48,761 nucleotides of DNA from Hamadaea sp. (lineage in GTDB: Bacteria > Actinomycetota > Actinomycetes > Mycobacteriales > Micromonosporaceae), in assembly GCF_013362815.1 (NCBI RefSeq), contig NZ_JABFVK010000106.1, positions 1-48,761 of the forward strand, given 5' to 3'. Positions 35,017 through 42,830 of this stretch are shown in pieces. A model generated the notes under the pieces. That model did no database searches and had not been told where the DNA came from. It worked only from the letters and a program-made list of their open reading frames with translations. The translations under genes and the position numbers were made by a program. Positions within the stretch are counted from its first letter, which is position 1, and each line of letters begins with the position of its first letter.

Positions 35017-35952
35017 TCATTCCCATTCCCAGCGCATCCCCACGATGCCCGGCGGAACATCGGAGGCGACAAGGTGAGCACCATGCGTAGAGCCGATCCA
35101 GACTTCGCGTACGCCCTGGTCGGGAGCGTGGATGGCCCGGCGCTCGTACCGATAGCACCGGGCGGGGACGGCTCGCTGATCGAACTGCACCTCGAGGACG
35201 TACTCGCTGACGGGCACGTTGAATCCGCGGTAGTAGGTCTCGGTCGGCGTCGCCGAGTCGCTGAGGAAGGCGTACTCGATGACGACGGTGTCACCCCGGG
35301 CGAGCATGCGGTCGAAGATGATCTCGGCCGCCAACAGCCCCGATGCCGCGTCCGTACGCACCCGGCCGAGCCGGCAGTTGCGCAGCGCGCGGATGTCGGT
35401 GAACGCCTGGAGGTCGTCGGTGCGGAAGATGCCGACGGTGCGGCTGAGTCTGTCCACGTTGGATCGGAGCACTTGACGGCAGGTCAGACTGATCTCCTGC
35501 CGTTCGCCGCCGACGAGGTAGAGATCGTGCAGGCTCAACCGGGTCAGTTCGTGGTTGAGCCAGCGGTCGAGCTCGCCGATCATCCGGGACACGCTGGTGG
35601 CGTCCTCGAAGAGGCGGTCGATGTCCAATGTGCCCGGCGGCTGGGTGAGCCAGCGCCCGCGGGGACGGCGCGGCCCGAGCTGTGCGATGAGCGATTCCGG
35701 TGGCAGCGCCAGAATCTCTTCCAGCAGCCGCACGGCTTTCATCGAATCCGGCCGCTCGGGCCGGCTACGCCCGCGCCGCCAATAGCTCAGCGTGGTCAGG
35801 CTGACGGCGATCCCGGCCGCCGCGAGTTTCTCCTGAATCTCCTCCAGGCGTAGCCCGCGATCCTCGATCGCCAGATGGAGGGCGGCCGAGAACGGGCCGG
35901 TCCGCAGCGCGTGCGCGAGATCCCGGCCGAGTTCCGGACGTTCGGACTCCAT
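35017..35952 (-). CDS. Helix-turn-helix regulator with large C-terminal domain
   Basis: 311 residues from the ATG at 35952; earlier in-frame starts would add 12 residues. The N-terminal ~70 residues contain a helix-turn-helix of cro/XRE-like type (LEEIQEKLAAAGIAVSLTTLSYWRRG RSRP), used to bind DNA. The remaining ~240 residues (ERQEISLTCRQVLRSNVDRL, GDTVVIEYAFLSDSATPTET, SEYVLEVQFD) form a beta-rich domain that I do not recognise; it may bind a ligand. Such single-gene regulators are frequent in Micromonosporaceae. It is not next to a DUF397 gene. Regulatory target unknown. Confidence 0.75.
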   Translation of the reverse strand: MESERPELGRDLAHALRTGPFSAALHLAIEDRGLRLEEIQEKLAAAGIAVSLTTLSYWRRGRSRPERPDSMKAVRLLEEILALPPESLIAQLGPRRPRGRWLTQPPGTLDIDRLFEDATSVSRMIGELDRWLNHELTRLSLHDLYLVGGERQEISLTCRQVLRSNVDRLSRTVGIFRTDDLQAFTDIRALRNCRLGRVRTDAASGLLAAEIIFDRMLARGDTVVIEYAFLSDSATPTETYYRGFNVPVSEYVLEVQFDQRAVPARCYRYERRAIHAPDQGVREVWIGSTHGAHLVASDVPPGIVGMRWEWE

Positions 35953-35992
35953 ATCCGCTGAGTATGCACGTCCGGCCGCACGCGGCAAGGTG

Positions 35993-36544
35993 TCAGCGGC
36001 GAGCGCGGAACCGCAACCGGTCCCCCACCTCGACTTCCACGTCGCCGAACCCGGCCGCTGTCAGGCGTCCGGGGAGGGTTTCGGGGTCCAGCGGTTCGTA
36101 GACGTCGCCCTCGTGGAACTCTCGCAAGCGGTCCGACCCGAGACTGTCGGTCCCGGCGAACCAGCCGCCCGGACGCAACAACCGGGCCGCCTCGGCGAAC
36201 AGCTCGTCCTGCGCAGTCGACGGGGTGACGTGGTGGAGCATCGTGAAGCAGACCACCGCGTCGGCGACGCCGTCGGGCAGCGGGACATGGCGGGCGTCGA
36301 CATGGCGTACGTCGGCGGCTGGGAACCGGGCGGTCAGCCCGTCGGCGAGAACGGCGTCGGCCTCGATCACGGTCAGCTTCGACGCCCAGTCCAGCAGGTA
36401 CGCCGTACTCGCGCCGAAGCCGCCGCCGAGTTCGACGGCGTACCCGGGCTTCGGCAGGCCGGCCAGTCCCCAAGGCAGCACCTCACCCACCAACAGCTCG
36501 GCCCACTCCGGGCTGGAGCAGTACGCGTCGTGCAGCGAGTTCAT
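35993..36544 (-). CDS. Class I SAM-dependent methyltransferase
   Basis: 183 residues. Motif I AVELGGGFGAS (about 36-46) binds S-adenosylmethionine; motif II LTVIEAD, and VPLPDGVADAVVCFTMLHHV (motifs III-IV) are typical of Methyltransf_11/25. RLLRPGGWFAGTDSL is the usual post-V strand. The start ATG overlaps the stop of the TetR gene upstream (ATGA), so regulator and methyltransferase form an operon. It acts in the cytoplasm on a small molecule or lipid that cannot be named. The TetR partner may sense the substrate or product. Confidence 0.9.
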   Translation of the reverse strand: MNSLHDAYCSSPEWAELLVGEVLPWGLAGLPKPGYAVELGGGFGASTAYLLDWASKLTVIEADAVLADGLTARFPAADVRHVDARHVPLPDGVADAVVCFTMLHHVTPSTAQDELFAEAARLLRPGGWFAGTDSLGSDRLREFHEGDVYEPLDPETLPGRLTAAGFGDVEVEVGDRLRFRARR

Positions 36545-37086
36545 CGGATCGTCCCTTCGATCAGCATCGGCAGCAGATGAGTACGCGCCTTCGCCGGAGC
36601 CCAGGCGTGCCGGGCCCGCAGGTGCAGGTAGGTCCAGGCGACGGCGTTGAAGAGGATGTCGGCCCGGTCGAGGTCGGTGCCCTTGCCGAGCAGCCGTCCG
36701 GCCGCCCGTGCGTCGCGCAGCACGGCGATGAACGGGTCGAGGAACTTCATCGGGAGGTCCGCCGTCGCGGCCGCCCGGTGGAACATCTCGTCGGAGAGCG
36801 TCAGCACGTCGGTGTGCGCGTCGACGACGTCGCAGAGCGCGTTCATCGTCTTGCGCAGCCGCTCGGCGGGATCGCCACCAGCGGTCAGCACCGGCAGCAT
36901 CGCGTCGCGGTAGTCCTCGGCCAGCCGTTTGAGGAGCCCGTCCAGCAGGCTCTCCCGCGTCACGCCGTTGCGCCACAGGGTCACCCGGGACCGGCCGGCT
37001 TTGTCGGCGACCCGTTCCAGGGTCAGCCCGTCCCACCCGACTTCGGCCAGCACCGCCACGGTCGCCTCGTGGAGATCATCCTTCAC
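36541..37086 (-). CDS. TetR/AcrR family regulator
   Basis: 181 residues from a GTG at 37086 (VKDDLHEATVAVLAEVGW); an in-frame start at 37161 would add 25 residues not like the family. The helix-turn-helix is LTLERVADKAGRSRVTLWRNG, with the second helix followed by TRESLLDGLLKRL. The C-terminal domain is of the common TetR_C_ type with ADILFNAVAWTYLHLRARH. It is translationally coupled to the methyltransferase. Repeated TTGCA words in the upstream AT-richer stretch (37104-37129) may hold its operator. Confidence 0.88.
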   Translation of the reverse strand: MKDDLHEATVAVLAEVGWDGLTLERVADKAGRSRVTLWRNGVTRESLLDGLLKRLAEDYRDAMLPVLTAGGDPAERLRKTMNALCDVVDAHTDVLTLSDEMFHRAAATADLPMKFLDPFIAVLRDARAAGRLLGKGTDLDRADILFNAVAWTYLHLRARHAWAPAKARTHLLPMLIEGTIR

Positions 37087-37160
37087 GAATGAAACATAGC
37101 CGTTGCATTTTCTGAACGCAAGTATTGCATCGATCCGCGTACGCGGCGCATCATGACGCA

Positions 37161-37652
37161 ATGATGAGACTTCCCTTCGCCGAGCCGCTCACTCCGGTCG
37201 CGCCCGGCCCACGCACCCTGCCCGAGCCGCCTCGCCGGGGCGAGCCGGGCGGCGAACCGTGCCGAATCTGCGAGCAGGACGACGGCGTCTGGTCCGACGA
37301 GAACTGGGTGCTGCACGAGCCGGTCGGCGGCAGCCTGCCCGGCACGTTCTGGCTCGCCTCGCGTACGCACGCCGACTCGTTCGCCGATCTGCCACCGGCG
37401 CTGGCGGCCGACTTCGGCCGGATCACCGCTCGGGTGGAACGCGCGATTCTCGCGCTGCCGGACATCGCCCGGGTGCACCTCTACCGCTGGGGCGACGGCG
37501 CGGCGCACTTCCACGTCTGGTTCATGCCCCGGCCGCTGGGCATGCTCGAGGCGACTCGCTACGCGCTTCCCGTGTGGGAGGACACCCTGCCCGCGGCGAC
37601 CGAAGACCAGCTCCGCGCGGCTCGGGAGGTCGTGACGGCCGCGCTGGCATGA
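37161..37652 (+). CDS. HIT-like (histidine triad) domain protein
   Basis: 163 residues from ATG-ATG at 37161. Contains CRICEQDDGVW near residue 35 (zinc or fold cysteines as in HIT proteins) and HFHVWFMPRP near residue 117, a partial histidine-triad motif (HxHxxxxP). HIT hydrolases and transferases split nucleoside phosphoramidates or dinucleotides. Only two of the usual three triad histidines are in place, and the first is at an H-F-H spacing; activity is uncertain. It is divergent from the TetR gene and runs in the same direction as the YkvA gene 41 nt downstream. Confidence 0.78.
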   Translation: MMRLPFAEPLTPVAPGPRTLPEPPRRGEPGGEPCRICEQDDGVWSDENWVLHEPVGGSLPGTFWLASRTHADSFADLPPALAADFGRITARVERAILALPDIARVHLYRWGDGAAHFHVWFMPRPLGMLEATRYALPVWEDTLPAATEDQLRAAREVVTAALA

Positions 37653-37693
37653 CCCTGGCATGACCATGGCTTGATCTGGGTACGCTCAGCGCC

Positions 37694-38053
37694 ATGTCCC
37701 GCGAAGCCTGGATCGTCGTCGGCGTCGTCGCCGGTGTGGTCGCACTGGCCACTTTGTATGGTGCGATTCGGCTGGCCCGTAAGCTCTTCGTGACCAAGCG
37801 CATGCTGGGCGACCTGGGCACCGGCGGGAAGGTCGCGTTCTGGGGCGCGCTGATCTACACGATCCTGCCGATCGACCTGCTCCCCGATCCGATGTACCTC
37901 GACGACATGGGCGTGCTGACCGCCGCCCTGCTCTACCTGACCCACCTGCTCCGCAAACGACGGGCGGCGAACGCCCTGATCAGGCAGCCCGGCGGGCGAG
38001 CACCAGGCCCGTCGTCAGCTGCTGATGCAGCACCCCGCCGCGGCCGTCGATGA
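37694..38053 (+). CDS. YkvA family (DUF1232) membrane protein
   Basis: 119 residues. A first membrane helix (WIVVGVVAGVVALATLYGAI) leads to the DUF1232 signature GKVAFWGALIYTILPIDLLPDP followed by a second helix with LDDMGVLTAALLYLTHLLRK. The family is widespread and of unknown function. The last 74 nt overlap the 3' end of the convergent methyltransferase gene, and the Ala/Pro/Arg-rich tail (GGRAPGPSSAADAAPRRGRR) is exactly this overlap. Confidence 0.88.
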   Translation: MSREAWIVVGVVAGVVALATLYGAIRLARKLFVTKRMLGDLGTGGKVAFWGALIYTILPIDLLPDPMYLDDMGVLTAALLYLTHLLRKRRAANALIRQPGGRAPGPSSAADAAPRRGRR

Positions 38054-38759
38054 GGTCCGCGATCGCCTGGTGCAGGCGTACTCGGCGGTCTTCGGGCAGC
38101 ATGCGGTGCGGGGAGAAGGTGGACAGCAGCCGGAGGTAACGCGGGGTGGGGAAGGGCACGACCCGGATGACGTCCTGCTTCTCGAAATCGGTGAACAGCG
38201 GGGAGATCCGCAGCTCATCGGGGTGGAAGACGTCCGGATGCACGTTCGCCGGCACGCCGTGGGCGATCTCGGGGGCGTACTTGAGGTAGACGTTCTGCAT
38301 CGCCGTGGCGGTGTCGTCGTCGGCGAATCCGAAGTCGTGGGCGAACAAGGCGATGACGCCACCGGGAGCCAGCGCGGCGGCGGCCAACCGCGTACGCACC
38401 TCGCGGCCGACCCAATGCCAGGCCTGTGCGCTGGCCAGCAGGTCGACGCCGGTGACCGGGCTTGTCCAGTCCTCGAACCGGCTGACCTCGATCGCCACGA
38501 GCTCGTCGTCGGCGAACCGCCGTCGCAGGACGCCCGCCATGGCCGCGTCCGGCTCCACACAGGTGATCGGGGCATCGAGCGTACGCAGGACTTCGGTGCC
38601 CTTGCCGGTGCCGGCGCCCACCTCGACGATCGACTGCGGGCGGCGGCCGGCGTACGCGACGATCCGGTCGGCGATCTCGACCGGATATCCCGGCCGGACG
38701 TCGTCGTAATCCGCCGCCACCTCACCGAAAACCTGGCTCTGCACCCGCTCGGAGACCAT
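37980..38759 (-). CDS. Class I SAM-dependent methyltransferase
   Basis: 259 residues from the ATG at 38759. The start MVSERVQSQVFGEVAADYDDVRPGY is a common family opening (ADYDxxRPGYP). SAM motif I is IVEVGAGTGKGTEVL, then ITCVEPDAAM (acidic loop), and DLLASAQAWHWV and LAPGGVIALFAH. It belongs to the Methyltransf_11/25 group of small-molecule methyltransferases, cytoplasmic. Longer upstream frames encode antisense of the next gene and are rejected. The 3' end overlaps the YkvA gene by 74 nt. Divergent from the PrmC-like gene. Confidence 0.9.
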   Translation of the reverse strand: MVSERVQSQVFGEVAADYDDVRPGYPVEIADRIVAYAGRRPQSIVEVGAGTGKGTEVLRTLDAPITCVEPDAAMAGVLRRRFADDELVAIEVSRFEDWTSPVTGVDLLASAQAWHWVGREVRTRLAAAALAPGGVIALFAHDFGFADDDTATAMQNVYLKYAPEIAHGVPANVHPDVFHPDELRISPLFTDFEKQDVIRVVPFPTPRYLRLLSTFSPHRMLPEDRRVRLHQAIADLIDGRGGVLHQQLTTGLVLARRAA

Positions 38760-38798
38760 GCGGGGCACTTTAGTACTCACGGGTATCGTGCGTATGCC

Positions 38799-39566
38799 AT
38801 GTCTGTGACCTTCGCCGGAGCCGTGCTCCGCCTGCGTGCGGCCGGTTGCGTGTTCGCCGAAGACGAGGCGGGGCTGATCCTCGCCGAATCCGCTCCCGAA
38901 GACGTCGACCGGCGGCTGCGCCGCCGGGAGGCCGGCGAGCCCCTCGAACAGATCCTCGGCTGGGCGGAGTTCTGCGGACTGCGGATCGCCGTCGAACCGG
39001 GCGTCTTCGTGCCACGGCGGCGGACGGAGTTCCTCGCCCGCCGCGCCGCCGCGTATGCCCACCCGGGCGCGATCGTCGTGGACCTCTGCTGCGGCACCGG
39101 CGCGGTCGGACGGGCCATCGCCGAAGCGGTGCCCGCCATCGAGGTGTACGCCGCCGACGTCGATCCCGTCGCAGTGCACTGCGCTCGCACCAACTTGACC
39201 GGTGCACTGCTTCACGCGTACCAGGGAGATCTGTTCGAAGCCTTGCCCGGCGCGATCCGGGGGCGAGTCGACGTGCTGGCAGTGAACGCGCCTTATGTCC
39301 CGAGCGAGCGGATCGCGCTGATGCCGCCGGAGGCGCGCGACTACGAGCCGCGCGTCGCGCTCGACGGCGGCCCGGACGGTGTGGCTGTGCATCGGCGGGT
39401 GGCGGCCGAGGCCCGCCCGTGGCTGGCGCGCGGCGGCCGGGTCCTCATCGAGACGAGCGACGAACAGGCGCCGATCACCGCGGCGGCGCTGGCCGAGGGC
39501 GGTCTGCGCGTCGAGATCGCCGTGGACGACGACCTCGGCGCGACGGTCGCAATAGGTCAGCCCTGA
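38799..39566 (+). CDS. PrmC/HemK-like putative protein N5-glutamine methyltransferase
   Basis: 255 residues. The N-terminal helical part with EPLEQILGWAEFCGLRIAVEPGVFVPRRRTE matches the PrmC fold (GxxxFxGLxLxVxPGVLVPRxxTE). SAM motif I is VVDLCCGTGAVG. The catalytic NPPY is NAPYVPS here (about residue 165), then EALDGGPDG as in release-factor glutamine methyltransferases. NCBI has a family called putative protein N(5)-glutamine methyltransferase that carries NAPYV; this fits. Substrate unknown, and the housekeeping PrmC is expected elsewhere. Its stop overlaps the acyl-CoA-binding protein gene by 10 nt. Confidence 0.88.
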   Translation: MSVTFAGAVLRLRAAGCVFAEDEAGLILAESAPEDVDRRLRRREAGEPLEQILGWAEFCGLRIAVEPGVFVPRRRTEFLARRAAAYAHPGAIVVDLCCGTGAVGRAIAEAVPAIEVYAADVDPVAVHCARTNLTGALLHAYQGDLFEALPGAIRGRVDVLAVNAPYVPSERIALMPPEARDYEPRVALDGGPDGVAVHRRVAAEARPWLARGGRVLIETSDEQAPITAAALAEGGLRVEIAVDDDLGATVAIGQP

Positions 39567-39805
39567 AGCTTCTTCACCAATTCGACGTACCGGGCCTGCG
39601 CCTCGGCCGGGTCAGTGCCGGCAAGCTCGCTCCAGGCGTCGAACTTGGCCCGGCCGACCAGGTCGAACACGCCCGGCCGCTTGCCGGTGGCATCGCCTTG
39701 GCTGCCCTGCTTGTAGAGCGCATACAGCTGGAGCAGAACGTCGTTGCCAGGGCGTGTCGGCAGTTGCTTGACGTCGGCCTGGGCCTGCGCGAACTCGTCG
39801 GACAT
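39557..39805 (-). CDS. Acyl-CoA-binding protein
   Basis: 82 residues, the normal ACBP length. The four-helix ACBP motifs are present: LLQLYALYKQGSQGDATGKRPG (KQ...GD in ACBP) and FDLVGRAKFDAWSELAGTDPAEA (the KWDAW block as KFDAW), with Lys and Tyr ligands of the CoA phosphate. ACBPs hold long-chain acyl-CoA in the cytoplasm and protect it from hydrolysis. They are less common in bacteria than in eukaryotes. It lies back to back with DNA polymerase IV, with the SOS box between. Confidence 0.93.
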   Translation of the reverse strand: MSDEFAQAQADVKQLPTRPGNDVLLQLYALYKQGSQGDATGKRPGVFDLVGRAKFDAWSELAGTDPAEAQARYVELVKKLQG

Positions 39806-39831
39806 GCGGCTCAGCCTACCGCTCCCGCTCG

Positions 39832-39847
39832 TCGAACATTTGTTCTA
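39832..39847 (+). promoter_or_regulatory. LexA (SOS) box
   Basis: TCGAACATTTGTTCTA contains a perfect GAAC-N4-GTTC, the actinobacterial and Bacillus-type LexA operator, ending 11 nt before the polymerase IV start codon. Confidence 0.88.
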
Positions 39848-39857
39848 TCATCTCGGC

Positions 39858-41045
39858 ATGGAGGGCGCCTCGATCCTGCACGCCGACCTCGACGCCTTCT
39901 ACGCGTCGGTCGAGCAGCGCGATCGGCCTGCGCTGCGCGGCAAGCCGGTGATCGTCGGGCACGGTGTCGTGCTCGCGTGCAGCTACGAGGCCAAAGCCCG
40001 AGGGGTACGCACAGCGATGGGCGGTCGTCAGGCGCGGGCGTTGTGCCCGGACGCCATCGTGCTCGAACCCCGGATGTCGGCGTACTCGCAGGCCAGCAAG
40101 GATGTCTTCGCGGTGTTCCGGGACATCACCCCGCTCGTCGAGCCGATCTCGATCGACGAGGCGTTCCTCGACGTCGGCGGACTGCGGAAGATCAGCGGGA
40201 CGCCGACCGAGATCGCCGTCCGGCTGCGGGCCGACGTGCTCCAGCGGGTCGGCTTGCCCATCACGGTCGGAGTCGCCCGGACGAAGTTCCTGGCCAAGGT
40301 GGCCAGCCGGGTCGCCAAGCCGGACGGGCTGCTGGCTGTCGCACCCGATCGCGAGTTGGAATTCCTCCACCCGCTGCCGGTCCAGATGCTGTGGGGCGTC
40401 GGCCCGGTGACCGCGGCCAAGCTGGCCGAACGCGGCATCCGGACGGTGGCGCACGTCGCCCGGATCGGCGAGGCGGCGCTCGTCTCGATCCTCGGCGGGC
40501 ACGCCGGGCGGCATCTGTGGGCGTTGGCCCACAACAAGGACGCGCGCCGGGTCGAGACCGGCCGCCGGCGCGGTTCGATGGGCGCGCAACGAGCCCTGGG
40601 CCGGGGCAACCAGTCCTATGAGGAGCTGGACGCGACGGTGGCCGGGCTGGTCGACCGGGTCACCCGCCGCATGCGGAAAGCGGACCGCCCGGGCCGCACC
40701 GTCGTGCTGCGGATGCGGTTCCGCGACTTCACCCGGGCCACCCGATCGCGTACGCTCAGCCGTCCCACCGTGCAGACCGAGGAGATCCTCACCGCAGCCC
40801 GATCCCTGCTGAGCTCGGTTCGCCCGATGATCGCCGTCCGCGGTCTGACGCTGATCGGTATCAGCGTCGGCAACCTGGAGAACCAGGACTTCGTGCAGCT
40901 GGAACTGCCGTTCGGCACGCCCGACCGGGTCGCCCTCGACGGGGCGCTCGACGCAGTCCGGGACCGGTTCGGCAGTAGTTCGGTGACGCGGGGGGTGCTC
41001 GTCGGCAAGAGCCCCGGCATCGAGATGCCGATGCTGCCCGACTGA
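39858..41045 (+). CDS. dinB: DNA polymerase IV (Y family)
   Basis: 395 residues from the ATG at 39858. Y-family catalytic motifs: ILHADLDAFYASVEQ (first Asp and steric gate) and ISIDEAFLDV (Asp-Glu pair). Then a helix-hairpin-helix (WGVGPVTAAKLAERGIRTV) and the little finger (RPGRTVVLRMRFRDFTRATR). The C-terminal QLELPFG is a beta-clamp-binding-like motif. It replicates past lesions with low fidelity. The perfect LexA box directly upstream shows DNA-damage control. In actinobacteria two or three DinB paralogues are common, so paralogue number is not assigned. Confidence 0.95.
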   Translation: MEGASILHADLDAFYASVEQRDRPALRGKPVIVGHGVVLACSYEAKARGVRTAMGGRQARALCPDAIVLEPRMSAYSQASKDVFAVFRDITPLVEPISIDEAFLDVGGLRKISGTPTEIAVRLRADVLQRVGLPITVGVARTKFLAKVASRVAKPDGLLAVAPDRELEFLHPLPVQMLWGVGPVTAAKLAERGIRTVAHVARIGEAALVSILGGHAGRHLWALAHNKDARRVETGRRRGSMGAQRALGRGNQSYEELDATVAGLVDRVTRRMRKADRPGRTVVLRMRFRDFTRATRSRTLSRPTVQTEEILTAARSLLSSVRPMIAVRGLTLIGISVGNLENQDFVQLELPFGTPDRVALDGALDAVRDRFGSSSVTRGVLVGKSPGIEMPMLPD

Positions 41046-41095
41046 CTCCTCGCTACGGTGCGTATCCACTGTGTATACGGACCGTTATCGGTTCA

Positions 41096-41117
41096 GGGTC
41101 GTCGTGAGGCACGACCC
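41096..41117 (+). other. Hairpin in the leader of the SpaA-like gene
   Basis: GGGTCGT (41096-41102) pairs with ACGACCC (41111-41117), 8-nt loop, ending 21 nt before the start codon. A CGTAT...ATACG repeat lies just upstream. May be a 5'-UTR stem; function unknown. Confidence 0.35.
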
Positions 41118-41138
41118 ATCCGAAGAGGAGCCAAATCC

Positions 41139-42737
41139 ATGATCGGAATCAGGCCGCCCCAGGGTGGTCGCCGGCGGGTGCGCATCGCCATCGCGTCCGC
41201 TGCCGCAATCTTCGCGGCATTCACCTTCACCAGCCAGGCGTACGCGCATCCGGACGTCAGCCTGGCGGGCAGCAATTTCGAGATCGACACCGACGCCAAC
41301 CTCAAGGTGGATCACTCCGCTCCGTCACTCGACTGGGCGAATGTGACCGAGATCCGCAAGCAGGACACGGCGAGCGGATCGGGCGACGAGTCGTTCGGCC
41401 AGGGCACCAAAGAGGACACCGCCGTCCCGACGGTCGTCAGTGGGAGCATCCCGCCGAACAAGAGCGACCTGAAGTACTTCGGCATCTACCAGGAGGGGAC
41501 CACCACCACCGGGTTCCTCAACCTCTACTGGGCCCGGGTGCAGGACCCGTCCGGCACGACCAACATGGACTTCGAGTTCAACCAGAGCAAGACGAAGTCG
41601 GCCAACGGAGTGACCCCGGTACGCCAACCCGGCGACCTGCTCATCACCTATGACCTCGACAAGGGTGGTACGCAGCCGACGCTGTCACTGCGCTCGTGGA
41701 GCGGCACGGCGTGGAGCGCGCCGATGAACCTGACCGCGTCCAACCTCGCCACCGGCTCGATCAACTCGTCGGCGATCCCGGCCGCCCAAGCCGACGGACT
41801 CGGCGGGCTGGACCCGCGTACGTTCGGCGAGGCGCAGATCGCCCTCGCCGGGATCTTCTCGCCGACCGTCTGCGAGTCGTTCGGCTCGGCGTACTTGAAG
41901 AGCCGCTCGTCGTCGGCGTTCCCGGCGGAGGTCAAGGACTTCGTGCCACCGCAGACGGTTAACATCACCAACTGCGGCACGGTGAAGATCCACAAGGTGG
42001 ACGACGCCGGTACGCCGCTGAGCGGTGCGGAGTTCACGCTCTACTCCGACGTCGCGCCGACCGGGGGTACGCGCGACAACGGGGACACCGCGACCGCGTT
42101 CAAGTGCACCACCGACGCCGCCGGTGACTGCACGATCAGCAACGTGCCATCCGGTGAGTACTGGGTGGTCGAGACGATCGTCCCGTCGGGCCACGATCCC
42201 GCGATCGACCAGCACATCACCATCACGCCCGGTGGCTCGGTCACCCTCGACCCGGTCACGAACCCGCGGAAGCGGGGCGCGATCCTGGTCACCAAGACGG
42301 AGAAGCACGCCGCCGCGCCGACCGGCTCGCAGCCGCAGTCCGGCGTCTCGTTCACCGTCAACGGAGTCACGAAGGCGACCGACGCCACCGGCCAGGCCTG
42401 CTTCGACGGCCTGCTCTTCGGCTCGTACACGGTGCACGAGACCGTCCCGGCGAACTACGTCGGCGAGCCCGACAAGATGGTCACCGTCGACAATGCGGCG
42501 TCCTGTGCGGACACCGTCTACGCCGGTGAAGGCGTCTCGTTCGTGAACAAGCCGCTGACCACCATCACGGTCAGCTCGACGTCACAGGTGCCCGGCGGCA
42601 CCGCCGCGAAGATCAGCTGCAGCGGGCTCACACCCGACCCGGCCGACGGTACGCCGAACGCGTTCGACGACACCTCGGAGGCGTACAAGGATCTCGCACC
42701 CGGGACGTACAGCTGCACGGTCGTGATCGACCCGTAG
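41139..42737 (+). CDS. Secreted SpaA-type prealbumin-fold surface protein
   Basis: 532 residues, GAGGAG 8 nt upstream of the ATG. Signal peptide ends at TSQAYA (36). Residues ~40-280 form a large domain (DANLKVDHSAPSLDWANVTE, DLKYFGIYQEGTTTTGFLNL) seen in actinomycete secreted proteins annotated as prealbumin-like fold domain-containing. Then two SpaA-type collagen-binding/pilin modules (~281-370, GTVKIHKVDDAGTPLSGAEF; ~385-470, VSFTVNGVTKATDATGQACF). The last ~60 residues (TITVSSTSQVPGGTAAKISC) are beta-rich. There is no LPXTG signal or C-terminal membrane helix, so it is probably released, not sortase-anchored. Role in the envelope or adhesion inferred. Confidence 0.82.
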   Translation: MIGIRPPQGGRRRVRIAIASAAAIFAAFTFTSQAYAHPDVSLAGSNFEIDTDANLKVDHSAPSLDWANVTEIRKQDTASGSGDESFGQGTKEDTAVPTVVSGSIPPNKSDLKYFGIYQEGTTTTGFLNLYWARVQDPSGTTNMDFEFNQSKTKSANGVTPVRQPGDLLITYDLDKGGTQPTLSLRSWSGTAWSAPMNLTASNLATGSINSSAIPAAQADGLGGLDPRTFGEAQIALAGIFSPTVCESFGSAYLKSRSSSAFPAEVKDFVPPQTVNITNCGTVKIHKVDDAGTPLSGAEFTLYSDVAPTGGTRDNGDTATAFKCTTDAAGDCTISNVPSGEYWVVETIVPSGHDPAIDQHITITPGGSVTLDPVTNPRKRGAILVTKTEKHAAAPTGSQPQSGVSFTVNGVTKATDATGQACFDGLLFGSYTVHETVPANYVGEPDKMVTVDNAASCADTVYAGEGVSFVNKPLTTITVSSTSQVPGGTAAKISCSGLTPDPADGTPNAFDDTSEAYKDLAPGTYSCTVVIDP

Positions 42738-42756
42738 CACGCGTCTTCAACAAGTC

Positions 42757-42804
42757 GATCTAGGCGAGAAATGGCGGCTCAGGCGACCATTTCTCGCCTA
42801 GATC
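42757..42804. terminator. Terminator: perfect 18-bp inverted repeat with GATC ends
   Basis: GATCTAGGCGAGAAATGG (42757-42774) and its exact complement (42787-42804), 12-nt loop, then ATTTTG. It lies 20 nt after the SpaA-like stop and 27 nt before the convergent permease end. The GATC ends recall the other inverted repeats of the window. Confidence 0.82.
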
Positions 42805-42830
42805 ATTTTGCCGCTCCAGGAAACACCGAG

